DNA of 22,999 nucleotides from JBBQRS01 sp038214535 (GTDB lineage Bacteria; Chloroflexota; Anaerolineae; CG2-30-64-16), in contig JBBQRS010000077.1 of assembly GCA_038214535.1 (NCBI GenBank), forward strand, positions 1-22,999, in the 5' to 3' direction. Below, piece after piece: positions 15,148 through 22,487 of this stretch (positions within the stretch are counted from its first letter, which is position 1; every line of letters begins with the position of its first letter). A program made the position numbers and the translations under genes. A model generated the notes under the pieces. It was given only the letters and a program-made list of their open reading frames with translations. It had not been told where the DNA came from and did no database searches.

Positions 15148-15912
15148 TTATATATAGACCCGATCACTCAGCGCGTCCGCCAACGGATCAGCGTCTTCGG
15201 CGCAGAAACCAAAATGCAGCCGCCGCCGCCACCCTTCGGCAAAGGCCAGCTTGCCGGACATCGCGCCCACCTGAGCATCCAGTTCCGTCATCGTGATGAG
15301 GTACGAATCCATCCCCTGGCTCTCATCCAACCAATCCTTCTGGCTATGATGGCAGGCGAGCATGGCGCGCTTCTGCGCCATGACAGGCTCGATGTCCACG
15401 AAGTAGTCGGGATAGACGGTCTGCCGCAGCGGATCGAGGTTGCTGTGGGGTTGCGCGTGGTACACCGTCACGTCACCGGGCACGGGCGCGACCGGCGGAT
15501 CGGTGGGAAAGTTCGGCATCCCCCGGCAAAACGCCGCCGTCACCGCCAACCGGCACGCGTTCTGGTGATCTTCCATGTAGTCCGCCGGCGCATGGGTCAG
15601 CACGATTTCCGGCGCGACCTCGCGCATCACCGCCGTCACCCGCGCCAGCAGCGCCTTCTCATAGAAGATCTCCAGGTCGTCCACCAGGCTCTCGTGATAC
15701 GTGGCCCCGATAGACGCAGCCGCCGCCATCGCCTCGCCCCGCCGGATGCGAATGATCTCTTCCCGGCTATACTGCGTCGTGCCACATGAGCCGTTCGCAA
15801 TGTTCAGGTAGTGCAATTCATAGCCGGCCTGCCCCAGCAAGATCAGCGTCCCCGCCATGTGAAACTCGATATCATCCGGGTGCGCCGCCACCGCAAACGC
15901 CCGTCGCGCCAT
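15148..15912 (-). CDS. PIG-L family (LmbE-like) zinc deacetylase
   Basis: A 254-aa metal-dependent amidohydrolase, the usual size for LmbE-like proteins, which remove acetyl groups from N-acetylglucosamine-type residues. Zinc-site motifs are visible: AHPDDIEFHMAGT (residues 10-22; H11, D13/D14) and EDHQNACR (His 116). The frame is open to 15939, but ATG 15912 has AGGAGGGG directly upstream and is the better start. There is no signal peptide, so it is cytoplasmic. It lies between a NagB-like gene and an N-acetyltransferase gene, and inverted repeats flank it on both sides (15107-15145 and 15936-15999). Possible substrates are an imported N-acetyl sugar or a GlcNAc conjugate; amide substrates other than sugars cannot be excluded. 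Confidence 0.9.
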   Translation of the reverse strand: MARRAFAVAAHPDDIEFHMAGTLILLGQAGYELHYLNIANGSCGTTQYSREEIIRIRRGEAMAAAASIGATYHESLVDDLEIFYEKALLARVTAVMREVAPEIVLTHAPADYMEDHQNACRLAVTAAFCRGMPNFPTDPPVAPVPGDVTVYHAQPHSNLDPLRQTVYPDYFVDIEPVMAQKRAMLACHHSQKDWLDESQGMDSYLITMTELDAQVGAMSGKLAFAEGWRRRLHFGFCAEDADPLADALSDRVYI

Positions 15913-15935
15913 CTCCCCCTCCTGCAAAAATGCCA

Positions 15936-15999
15936 CCACGAAGAAACGGAGGAACGAAGAAAAAGATATAGAAAACTTCGTTTCTTCGTTCCTTCGTGG
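15936..15999. repeat. Long inverted repeat of CCACGAAG/GAACGAAG type, 24-bp arms
   Basis: Arms at 15936-15959 and 15976-15999 are complementary at 21 of 24 positions; the three differences are transitions. The 16-nt loop is A-rich. It fills most of the 97-bp gap between the NagB-like stop (16010) and the PIG-L start (15912), ending 24 bp before that ATG and just upstream of its ribosome-binding site. The unit GAAGGAACGAAG relates it in style to the degenerate repeats at 3953-4075. Confidence 0.75.
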
Positions 16000-16009
16000 T
16001 AAATCGCTT

Positions 16010-16936
16010 TCAGTGCATTTCGACGGCGGTGGTGCCGATGCCGTCGCGGTAGAAATTGAACTGCACGTTGGGATGGTCCGCCAGCAACGACATCGGCACG
16101 GCGCTATCCGCGATCTGCTGCGAGATCATCAACGTCGTCAGGCGCATCCCGAACGGGCTATCGTGCGCGCCCGCCTGCCAGATGGACACCTTCTCCGCTC
16201 GCCACGTCTCGGTCGGCCCCACCGTCAGCGCCGCGCTCGGCACCATCTGCACCACGCCCCCACCCGACGTGCGCGCGTTCTGCATCAGGGTGATCGGGTG
16301 CAGTTCTACAACGCGTGTGCTCAACTGGCGATACTCCTCCGGGGTCGGCGGGCAATCTTTATATTTACCCTCGCGCTTCAAGGGATCATTGAAGGCCCAG
16401 TGTTTCACATCGCCCTGACCGCCCTGCATCACCACGCAGCGCGCCTTCTCCCAGGTCGCGATGTACTCCGCCACGTTCTCCGTGGGGAAGTGCAAATTCG
16501 CCTCCGGCATCCGTAACTCGGGCCGGATGCGGTCGAAGCACAATTCCATATCGGCGCGCTTGAAGCTCAACGGGTGCTCCGCACCGACCGCTTTGCCATC
16601 TTCCACCCACTCATCCATCGCCCAGAAGTGCGCGTGGCGCAGATCCAGTTCCAACTCATTCACCAGCCGCGCCACCAACGGTAACTGCTCGGTCGGGCCG
16701 ATCGGCCCGCAGACGCCGGCCGGGTCGTGCTCCGTCGCCTGCCGCCACGCCGTGATGTATTCCAGCGCCTCTGCAAGATAGAAGTCTTCGAGCGTGTCGT
16801 AAAAAACGACTTTGAAGCCGGGGCGCGACAGACATAGCAGATCATCGGCGCTCAGGCGCGCGGCGTCATCGAGAATTTCCCGATCGAGCGTGGTGTAATC
16901 CCACCAGTCGGGCGCGACCTTACTATAGGGTCTCAT
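16010..16936 (-). CDS. NagB-like protein (glucosamine-6-phosphate deaminase/isomerase superfamily, divergent)
   Basis: A 308-aa protein of the NagB/RpiA fold. ATG 16936 follows GGAGGA; the frame is open to 17002 but that extension runs into the MFS gene. NagB-like signatures are a phosphate-loop-like CGPIGPTEQ (about 76-84), HFWAMDEWV (D108, equivalent to the MDEY Asp) and GGQGDVKHWAFNDP (172-185), aligning with GGxGxDGHIAFNEP. In that alignment the His (H179) is kept, but the catalytic-base Asp position is Val and the final Glu is Asp. So it may have altered chemistry or a non-deaminase role. It lies between the MFS transporter and the PIG-L deacetylase, an order that would fit GlcNAc-derivative use if it is active. 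Confident on fold, cautious on reaction. Confidence 0.75.
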   Translation of the reverse strand: MRPYSKVAPDWWDYTTLDREILDDAARLSADDLLCLSRPGFKVVFYDTLEDFYLAEALEYITAWRQATEHDPAGVCGPIGPTEQLPLVARLVNELELDLRHAHFWAMDEWVEDGKAVGAEHPLSFKRADMELCFDRIRPELRMPEANLHFPTENVAEYIATWEKARCVVMQGGQGDVKHWAFNDPLKREGKYKDCPPTPEEYRQLSTRVVELHPITLMQNARTSGGGVVQMVPSAALTVGPTETWRAEKVSIWQAGAHDSPFGMRLTTLMISQQIADSAVPMSLLADHPNVQFNFYRDGIGTTAVEMH

Positions 16937-16967
16937 AGATTCCTCCAGTTTCTCCGAAAACAAAGCG

Positions 16968-18206
16968 TTATGATGTTGGCAACTCGGGCGCCGCCGTACC
17001 ACTCCGCAAGCGCGCGAGATAATGCAGTACCAAAATGATGGAACCCAGGTTCAGAAGCCCACCTACCAGGAAGGGAATCCCCACCCCGACCCGAACGAGC
17101 GCGCCGCCCAGGAGCGAGCCGACGATCATGGCGATGCTCCACGAGGCATGGAGCAACCCGAACACGCGACCGTGCTCAGGGCGCGCCACCCCGTCCGAGA
17201 CCAGCACAAACATCAGCGCGGCCAGCGCCCACGCCGCGGCGTTCCCCATCACCCCGAAGATGAACAGTCCCCAGAGGTTGCGGGCGAAGAGCGCCAGCCC
17301 CAGCGCGGAAACGATCAGCGCGCCGAATCCCACCAGCACGGGCGTGCGCCGTCCAAACCGATCTGCCGAGCGTCCCGCAATCAGTTGCGCCGTAGACGCC
17401 ACGATCAGGCTGACGCTGGCGTAAGCGGCCACGGTGCTCTTGTTCCCGGCAATCTCGTTGATGAGCAGCGGGATCAACACGCCCAACATGGCATAGTATA
17501 CCGTAGGCAGGAAGCGAATACCCACCAGCATCCGTACTGTGGTGCGCCGGATCAAGGTTAACGAGCCGCTTCCCCCCGCGACCGGTACATTCTTCGGCTG
17601 CGCGGCCCGGTCGGACGGCGCCGGCGGCAGCAGCACAGCCGCTCCCACCAACGTCGCCACGGCAAGCCCCAGCAACATCAACCCGAAGGTCGCAAAACCA
17701 CGCGTATCCAGCACCCGCCCGGCGAGCGGATTGCCCACCGCGCCGCCCATCGTCAGGCACAGGGCGTAGAGCGCCGATGCCAACCCCAGGCTGCGCACAT
17801 CGGCCACACGGGTGACGTAGCTTTGCCCGCCTGTGGTGTGGAATCCGATCGCCAGCCCGCCCATCACCCACAGCAACGCGATTAACCACGGCTGCGAGAC
17901 GCGGAAGGTGAACGTTGCCACCACTGCGAAGCTCAGCCCCAGCACCAACACCCACTTGCTGCCGCGCGAATCGCTCAGCACGCCGCCTAATAATCCGGCG
18001 ACCATGCCCGCCAACTGGCCCGCCGCCACGAAAGCAGCAATCACCACCGGCAGGAATCCGAGCTTCTCCTGGAGGTAGATGGGAAAGAACGACAACTGCG
18101 GCATGTACCAGATGCCGCTGAGCAACTGAAGCGCCAGCAGCGGCATCACGGCCGCCCATGCCCCGCTGCCCCGACCGATCCATTTACGGCGTTGTGCGTC
18201 TATCAT
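16968..18206 (-). CDS. Major facilitator superfamily transporter
   Basis: A 412-aa inner-membrane carrier with about 12 hydrophobic spans in two halves. MFS motif A is seen in both halves: GGVLSDSRGSKW (about residues 74-85) and AGRSADRFGRRTP (about 277-289). A soluble loop rich in Pro/Ala (about 188-205) joins the halves. The N-terminus is short and basic. The start lacks a strong Shine-Dalgarno, and the upstream Gfo/Idh stop is 30 bp away, so translation may rely on coupling. It could import a sugar or export a product; the family signature does not decide between them. Two ABC importers already serve the region, which makes an export role worth considering. Confidence 0.9.
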   Translation of the reverse strand: MIDAQRRKWIGRGSGAWAAVMPLLALQLLSGIWYMPQLSFFPIYLQEKLGFLPVVIAAFVAAGQLAGMVAGLLGGVLSDSRGSKWVLVLGLSFAVVATFTFRVSQPWLIALLWVMGGLAIGFHTTGGQSYVTRVADVRSLGLASALYALCLTMGGAVGNPLAGRVLDTRGFATFGLMLLGLAVATLVGAAVLLPPAPSDRAAQPKNVPVAGGSGSLTLIRRTTVRMLVGIRFLPTVYYAMLGVLIPLLINEIAGNKSTVAAYASVSLIVASTAQLIAGRSADRFGRRTPVLVGFGALIVSALGLALFARNLWGLFIFGVMGNAAAWALAALMFVLVSDGVARPEHGRVFGLLHASWSIAMIVGSLLGGALVRVGVGIPFLVGGLLNLGSIILVLHYLARLRSGTAAPELPTS

Positions 18207-18236
18207 GTTCGCAAACCCACCCGCATCCCTGCGGCC

Positions 18237-19331
18237 TCACCACCCGAATTGCGGCACATCCAGCCATTGACCGGTCAGCGCGGCCTCGTGCGCCACGATC
18301 CCCGGCATAGTGAAATCCATCGCCCGAATCACGTCAATCGGCGGGCGCGCGCCCGTCTCCAGCGCGGCCATGAAGTCGCGGATCAGATAGAACTCCGCGC
18401 TGCCGTGACCGCCCAACAACGCCTCCGGCGGCGCGGCCGGGTCGGTCGTCGGGCAGTCAATCGGCTGGAAACCATGCGCATAGCCCGGCTCGCCGTGCAG
18501 GTAGAGCTTGCCCGTTGTGCCGCCCCAACCACCCTCGCGCCCGTTCTCGATGAAACCGCGCGTCCCATACAGCGAGTAGAAGTGCATGGCCGGTTCGCGA
18601 TACGCCACGGAGCTCCGCAGCAACTTGATCGTCGCGCCCTTCGCCGTCTTGAACAGCGCAACCTCCATGTTCAGCGCCCCCGGCCCCAACGCTTCAGGCA
18701 GGATGCTATAACCGGAGTGCGAACCGGTCGCCTGCACCACCCGGTCGTCCATCAGCATCAACAGCGGCCCCAGGCTGTGTGAGCAATAATAGATCGGTGG
18801 CCGTTCGGCGCGCCAGAAGCGTTGACCCGTGCTGTCGTTGCGGATCATATCATGCAACTCGTGGATATACTCCGCTTCGGCGTAGAAGATGTCGCCCAAC
18901 CGTCCGGTCGTCGTCCACTCATGCCACTGACGGATGAAGTGATAATAACAGGTGTTTTCCGCCATCATGTAGGTCTGGCCGGTACGCTTCACCGCCTCGA
19001 CGATCTGTGCGCACTCGTCCACCGTCCAGGCTGCCGTCACCTCACTCAACACGTGCTTGCCCGCATCCAACGCCGCCACGGCCTGCGCGGCGTGCATCTG
19101 GATCGGCGTGCCGATCACCACCACATTGACATCCGAGGCCACGAACGCATCGTAGTCGGTGTAAAGTCGGTGGTCATCCACGCCGAAAAACCTGCCCGCG
19201 TCCGCCAGTCGCGCGTCGTCCAGGTCACACAGCGCGACGATCTCGGTGTCCGGGAATACCGTGAACTGGTGCGCCAGCCCCGACCCCCGATTCACCCCCA
19301 CCAGCCCCACGCGATATTTCGCCATGCTCAT
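18237..19331 (-). CDS. Gfo/Idh/MocA family oxidoreductase
   Basis: An NAD(P)-dependent sugar or cyclitol dehydrogenase-like protein, 364 aa. The N-terminal Rossmann domain has GLVGVNRGSG (about 9-18) and ALCDLDDARL (about 33-42, with an acidic residue for NAD ribose). The usual EKP segment is replaced by HVLSEVTAAWT (about 93-103), so the family's Lys is Val; this occurs in a recognised subset (SEVPA-type). EAEYIHELHD (about 151-160) contains a His that could serve in catalysis. ATG 19331 overlaps the stop of the upstream nucleotidyltransferase-like gene (ATGA); an in-frame ATG six bases later is an alternative. Pairing with a DegT aminotransferase two genes upstream suggests oxidation of a hydroxyl for amination, or the reverse in catabolism. 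Confidence 0.88.
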   Translation of the reverse strand: MSMAKYRVGLVGVNRGSGLAHQFTVFPDTEIVALCDLDDARLADAGRFFGVDDHRLYTDYDAFVASDVNVVVIGTPIQMHAAQAVAALDAGKHVLSEVTAAWTVDECAQIVEAVKRTGQTYMMAENTCYYHFIRQWHEWTTTGRLGDIFYAEAEYIHELHDMIRNDSTGQRFWRAERPPIYYCSHSLGPLLMLMDDRVVQATGSHSGYSILPEALGPGALNMEVALFKTAKGATIKLLRSSVAYREPAMHFYSLYGTRGFIENGREGGWGGTTGKLYLHGEPGYAHGFQPIDCPTTDPAAPPEALLGGHGSAEFYLIRDFMAALETGARPPIDVIRAMDFTMPGIVAHEAALTGQWLDVPQFGW

Positions 19332-20125
19332 CCCGCTCCTTCCGCAGGTGCATATTGTTCCAACAGCGCTTCGAGTTCTGCGGCCTTCTCAGCCGTCAGT
19401 TGGCTCTCGAACGGGCAGATTTCCAACAGGCCCAGCAGCCGCGCGTAGAGTTCTGGCAACCCCAGAATCTCCTCTACCTCCTCGCGCACCCACTTGTCGT
19501 ATGCAATCGGGTAGACGCGCCTGGCGACGAACAACGCCTGCAAGAACTCCAGCGATGCATCGTAAAGCCGCTTGAAGGCCTGGAAATAGAGCCCGCGGCG
19601 CGCAAAGTCGGGGACATGATACAGATCGTTCAGACAGAACTTGCGCGCCATGCTCAGCCGCGCGGCGCGCAGCGTCTCATCGTAATAGGGTAACCAACGC
19701 GCCTTCAGCTCGGCGAGGTAGTCTCCGCGCACGTGCAGCGGCGTGGTGTAGACGAGCGTATTCCCAATTTCCAACTCGAACGCGTCCGGGCCATCGGTCC
19801 AACCGCGTTCGACCGGAGAGAAGGCGCCGTCCACGAAATCCAGGTCCACGTGCGTGAAGCGGGCAATCCGGCGCAACTCCGTGAACACCGGCTGCGCCTC
19901 GTAGAACGCCAACCACCGCGCCTCAAGCGCCGCGCGCCGGCGCCCCAGTAGCTCAGGGCGCAGCAGCACCAGAATATCCACACAACTGGTGCGGTCGGCC
20001 TTGCCCCGCGCGCAGGAACCCATCAGAAGCACCGCGCTGACGTCCGAGTCATCCTCGAAATAACCGGTAATCACCTCAGCCGCGCACGCGTGCTCCGCGG
20101 TAGGATAGGCCGCACACCATTCCAT
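19328..20125 (-). CDS. Nucleotidyltransferase-fold protein with altered metal site
   Basis: A 265-aa protein of the Pol-beta-like nucleotidyltransferase superfamily (MNT/KNTase-like). The GS motif reads MGSCARGKADRTSCVDILVLL (about 35-55). The expected DxD after the GS loop is C48-V-D50, so the first metal-binding Asp is Cys (codon TGT, two changes from Asp codon GAT). A third acidic site is likely in HVDLDFVDG (D94 or D96). The remainder is helical, as in antibiotic nucleotidyltransferases with a C-terminal helical bundle. AGAGGA precedes the ATG. Its stop overlaps the Gfo/Idh start. Loss of the first Asp makes activity doubtful; a binding, regulatory or changed-metal role is possible. In other bacteria this fold modifies aminoglycosides or acts in toxin-antitoxin pairs. 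Confidence 0.75.
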   Translation of the reverse strand: MEWCAAYPTAEHACAAEVITGYFEDDSDVSAVLLMGSCARGKADRTSCVDILVLLRPELLGRRRAALEARWLAFYEAQPVFTELRRIARFTHVDLDFVDGAFSPVERGWTDGPDAFELEIGNTLVYTTPLHVRGDYLAELKARWLPYYDETLRAARLSMARKFCLNDLYHVPDFARRGLYFQAFKRLYDASLEFLQALFVARRVYPIAYDKWVREEVEEILGLPELYARLLGLLEICPFESQLTAEKAAELEALLEQYAPAEGAG

Positions 20126-20173
20126 CTGTTCGTCCTCTAATGATGACCTGGAATTTAATCTGAAATTCGCCCA

Positions 20174-20244
20174 CCACAGAAAACACAGAATACACGGAAT
20201 AAATCTATCTTTGTCTTTTTCCGTGTGTTCCGTGTTTTCCGTGG
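20174..20244. repeat. Long inverted repeat of CCACGGAAAACACGGAA type, 26-bp arms
   Basis: Arms 20174-20199 and 20219-20244 pair at 23 of 26 positions. In the minus-strand RNA (the direction of the flanking genes) two of the three differences become G-U wobble pairs. The 19-nt loop is AT-rich. The 145-bp gap between the aminotransferase and nucleotidyltransferase genes holds little else; no convincing promoter was found. The CCACGGAAAACACGGAA style of repeat is familiar from intergenic regions of several environmental phyla (recalled). Confidence 0.75.
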
Positions 20245-20270
20245 TTCATTATCAATACTCGGATCAATCC

Positions 20271-21479
20271 TTAATCCTCGGCGCGCACCCGCTCCACCGC
20301 CTCGATGATCGCCGCGCTGATGTACTCGTTCTGCTCCTGCGTCATCGCAGGGTGTACCGGCGGACAGAACAGCCGCTTGCCCAGCTCATCCGACACGGGC
20401 AGCGTCTCGCCGTGCATATAACCCCGCAGCAGGCTCGATGCCTCATATACCGGCGCGTTCGCCACCACACATTCGACCTTGTACTCCTGCGACATGATCT
20501 CGAGCAGGCGATCGCGTTTCTCGCCCGCCCACTCGCGCGGCGCGAGCAGCGTATAGAGGTAGTAGCTGTGAACGCAGTCGGCCGGTTCGCAGGGCAGGGT
20601 CAGTTCCGGCACGCCCTGCAACATCGCGTTGCGCTCGTGCGCGATCTGCCGCCGCGCGTCAATCATCCCCGGCAGCCGTTCGAGTTGCACCAGCCCCACC
20701 GCAGCCTGCACCTTGGTCAGCTTGTAGTTCGTGCCCCAACTATCCGCGGCGATGCCAAACTGGCGGTAGCTCCGCAACTTGAGCGCCAGCTCCGGGTCGT
20801 CGGTCGTGATGGCCCCGCCCTCGCCCAGGGTGGTCATATTCTTCATCGTGTGGAAGCTGAAGATATTCATCCACCCCTTCTTGCCGATCATCGTGCCGTG
20901 ATAGCCGCCGCCCACCGCGCGCGCGCCGTCGCCGATCACCTTCAGCGGCCCATACTTCGGGTGCGGGTGATCCTCGGCGATCTCGAAGTAGTCATCCATC
21001 GGCGCGGAGAGGCCGTTCATGTGGGTCGGGAAAATCGCGCGCGTGCGCGGCGTCAGGCGCTTCACCACATCGTTCGGGTCAAGCTGGAACGTATCCGGCG
21101 TCACCTCCGCGAACACCGGCGTCCCCCCCTCGCCCACCACCGACAACGGCGAAGCCCGGAAGTTGATCGCCGGCACAATCACTTCATCCCCCGGCTCCAG
21201 CCTCAGCGCCTTCATCGCCATATCCAGCCCAGTGCCCGCGCCGTTGATGGTAATGGCCTCGGCCACGCCGATATACTCCGCGAATGCCTCCTCGAAGTCG
21301 GTGATCTCCTGACAGATGAAGCCGAACCCCACTTGCCAATCCATCGAGGCGCGCATCGTCTTGACGACCGCCTCGATCTCCTCCTCGCCGTAAATCGAAC
21401 CCATGTGCGGCTCGCCCTGCCACACCTCCGCCGGTTTCTGTCGCGCCAGAATCTCGTTGCGCCGCGCCTTGTCAATCAC
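20271..21479 (-). CDS. DegT/DnrJ/EryC1/StrS family PLP aminotransferase
   Basis: A 402-aa PLP-dependent sugar or cyclitol aminotransferase. The internal-aldimine Lys is in FSFHTMKNMTTLGEGG (K213); the ring-N Asp is in VIGDGARAVGG (D184, replacing the usual EDxAxA form); a phosphate-binding region is NGAGTGLDMA (about 80-89). GTG 21479 is chosen because AAGGAGGG lies five bases upstream; the frame runs on to 21563, but that part is read from the palindromic repeat array. It follows the ABC permease pair by 114 bp. Family members convert a keto-sugar or keto-cyclitol plus amino donor to an aminosugar, or act in the reverse direction. Together with the downstream Gfo/Idh gene it forms a dehydrogenase-aminotransferase set. 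Confidence 0.9.
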   Translation of the reverse strand: MIDKARRNEILARQKPAEVWQGEPHMGSIYGEEEIEAVVKTMRASMDWQVGFGFICQEITDFEEAFAEYIGVAEAITINGAGTGLDMAMKALRLEPGDEVIVPAINFRASPLSVVGEGGTPVFAEVTPDTFQLDPNDVVKRLTPRTRAIFPTHMNGLSAPMDDYFEIAEDHPHPKYGPLKVIGDGARAVGGGYHGTMIGKKGWMNIFSFHTMKNMTTLGEGGAITTDDPELALKLRSYRQFGIAADSWGTNYKLTKVQAAVGLVQLERLPGMIDARRQIAHERNAMLQGVPELTLPCEPADCVHSYYLYTLLAPREWAGEKRDRLLEIMSQEYKVECVVANAPVYEASSLLRGYMHGETLPVSDELGKRLFCPPVHPAMTQEQNEYISAAIIEAVERVRAED

Positions 21480-21501
21480 GTCTGCCCTCCTTGATATTTG
21501 T

Positions 21502-21588
21502 CTCACCCTACGCGGACTGCGCATCCTCAGATGCGCCATCCTCACCCTACGCGGAGTGGGCATCCTCAGATGCCCACTCCGCGTAGGG
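21502..21588. repeat. Palindromic repeat array: one full 20-bp hairpin plus a shortened copy
   Basis: Right copy: perfect 20-bp arms (21545-21564 and 21569-21588) with a CTCA loop, one of the strongest hairpins in the window; arms run CCCTACGCGGAGTGGGCATC outward-in. Left copy (21502-21540): the same CACCCTACGCGGA start, then TGCGCATC-CTCA-GATGCGC, whose right arm breaks off after seven pairs and joins CATCCTCACC of the next copy. It lies between the permease stop (21594) and the aminotransferase start. It could end or process transcripts, but there is no T-tract, and it lies inside a co-directional cluster. Confidence 0.8.
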
Positions 21589-21593
21589 TTGTG

Positions 21594-22487
21594 TCACCCC
21601 TTCAAACCCGTCATGGTGATGCCCTGAATGAACGTGCGCTGGGTGAAAAAGAAGACCAGAATCACCGGCAGCACCGTCACGGTCGCGGCCGCCATCAACA
21701 GCGCCCACTCCGTTTTGCGCTGGCTCAAGAACCCGTACAACCCCAGGGCAATCGTGTAATTCTCTTTCTTGTTCAGGTAGATCAACGGTCCCAGGAAGTC
21801 GTTCCATGACCACAGAAAAGTGAACAACCCCACGGTCGCCATCGCCGGCTTCGAGAGCGGCATGATCACCCGGCCATAAATCCCGAACTCGCTGCACCCA
21901 TCAATGCGCGCCGCATCCGAAAGCTCCTGTGGGATCGTCATGTAGAACTGGCGTAACAGGAAGACGAAAAACGGCGTCGCCGTCAGCGCCGGCACGGTCA
22001 GTGGCAGATACGTGTTGATCCAACCCAACCGCCGGAAGATCAGAAACTGCGGGATCATCGTGACGGCAAAGGGCAGCATCATCGTGCCGATCAGCACCAT
22101 GAACAGCGCATCACGTCCCGGCCACTTGATCCGCGAAAAGCCATAGGCCACGAACGTGCAGGAAAAGACGTTCGCCGCCACGTTCGCAAAACAGATGATG
22201 AGGGTGTTTCTCAGGTACAGCGCATAGGGAATGTAGGTCAGCGCCTCCGGGTAATTAGACCACATGAACGGCCGCGGGATCCATTCCGGCGGCAGCTTGA
22301 AGAGCTGGGCGTCCGGCTTCAGCGACGACGACACCAGCCAGATGAACGGGACCGAGAAGAAGAACCCCATCACAATGAGCACGGCGTGCGCGCTTAGTTG
22401 GCTCAGAATGCGGCGGAAATTCCTGCCCTGCCGCTGTCCCTCCTGTTCAGCCGTCTGCACGCTCGCCTGAGAGGATGTCGTCGTCAT
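21594..22487 (-). CDS. Sugar ABC transporter permease, MalG/UgpE type (second importer)
   Basis: An inner-membrane permease of 297 aa with about six spans. Its hydrophilic N-terminus (MTTTSSQASVQTAEQEGQRQ) precedes the first span near residue 35. The EAA loop reads SDAARIDGCSEFGIYGRVIMP (about 190-210), and the tail is RTFIQGITMTGLKG. ATG 22487 overlaps the stop of the upstream permease (ATGA, 22487-22484), so it is preferred over an in-frame ATG at 22574 inside that gene. It is homologous to the permease at 2291-3205 but clearly not a recent copy. The ATPase and binding protein are not visible; the binding protein probably lies beyond the right edge. Confidence 0.93.
   Translation of the reverse strand: MTTTSSQASVQTAEQEGQRQGRNFRRILSQLSAHAVLIVMGFFFSVPFIWLVSSSLKPDAQLFKLPPEWIPRPFMWSNYPEALTYIPYALYLRNTLIICFANVAANVFSCTFVAYGFSRIKWPGRDALFMVLIGTMMLPFAVTMIPQFLIFRRLGWINTYLPLTVPALTATPFFVFLLRQFYMTIPQELSDAARIDGCSEFGIYGRVIMPLSKPAMATVGLFTFLWSWNDFLGPLIYLNKKENYTIALGLYGFLSQRKTEWALLMAAATVTVLPVILVFFFTQRTFIQGITMTGLKG

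Noticed and set aside
14590..15789. A 399-codon open frame on the plus strand
   Set aside because: Antisense to the Eis-like and PIG-L genes and reads through the intergenic repeat; composition is that of a shadow frame.
20211..21494. A 427-codon open frame on the plus strand
   Set aside because: Antisense to the DegT aminotransferase, which has intact PLP motifs.
21502..21588. Possible short CRISPR-like array
   Set aside because: Only two non-identical copies without spacers and with hairpins formed by near-complete units; no cas genes.
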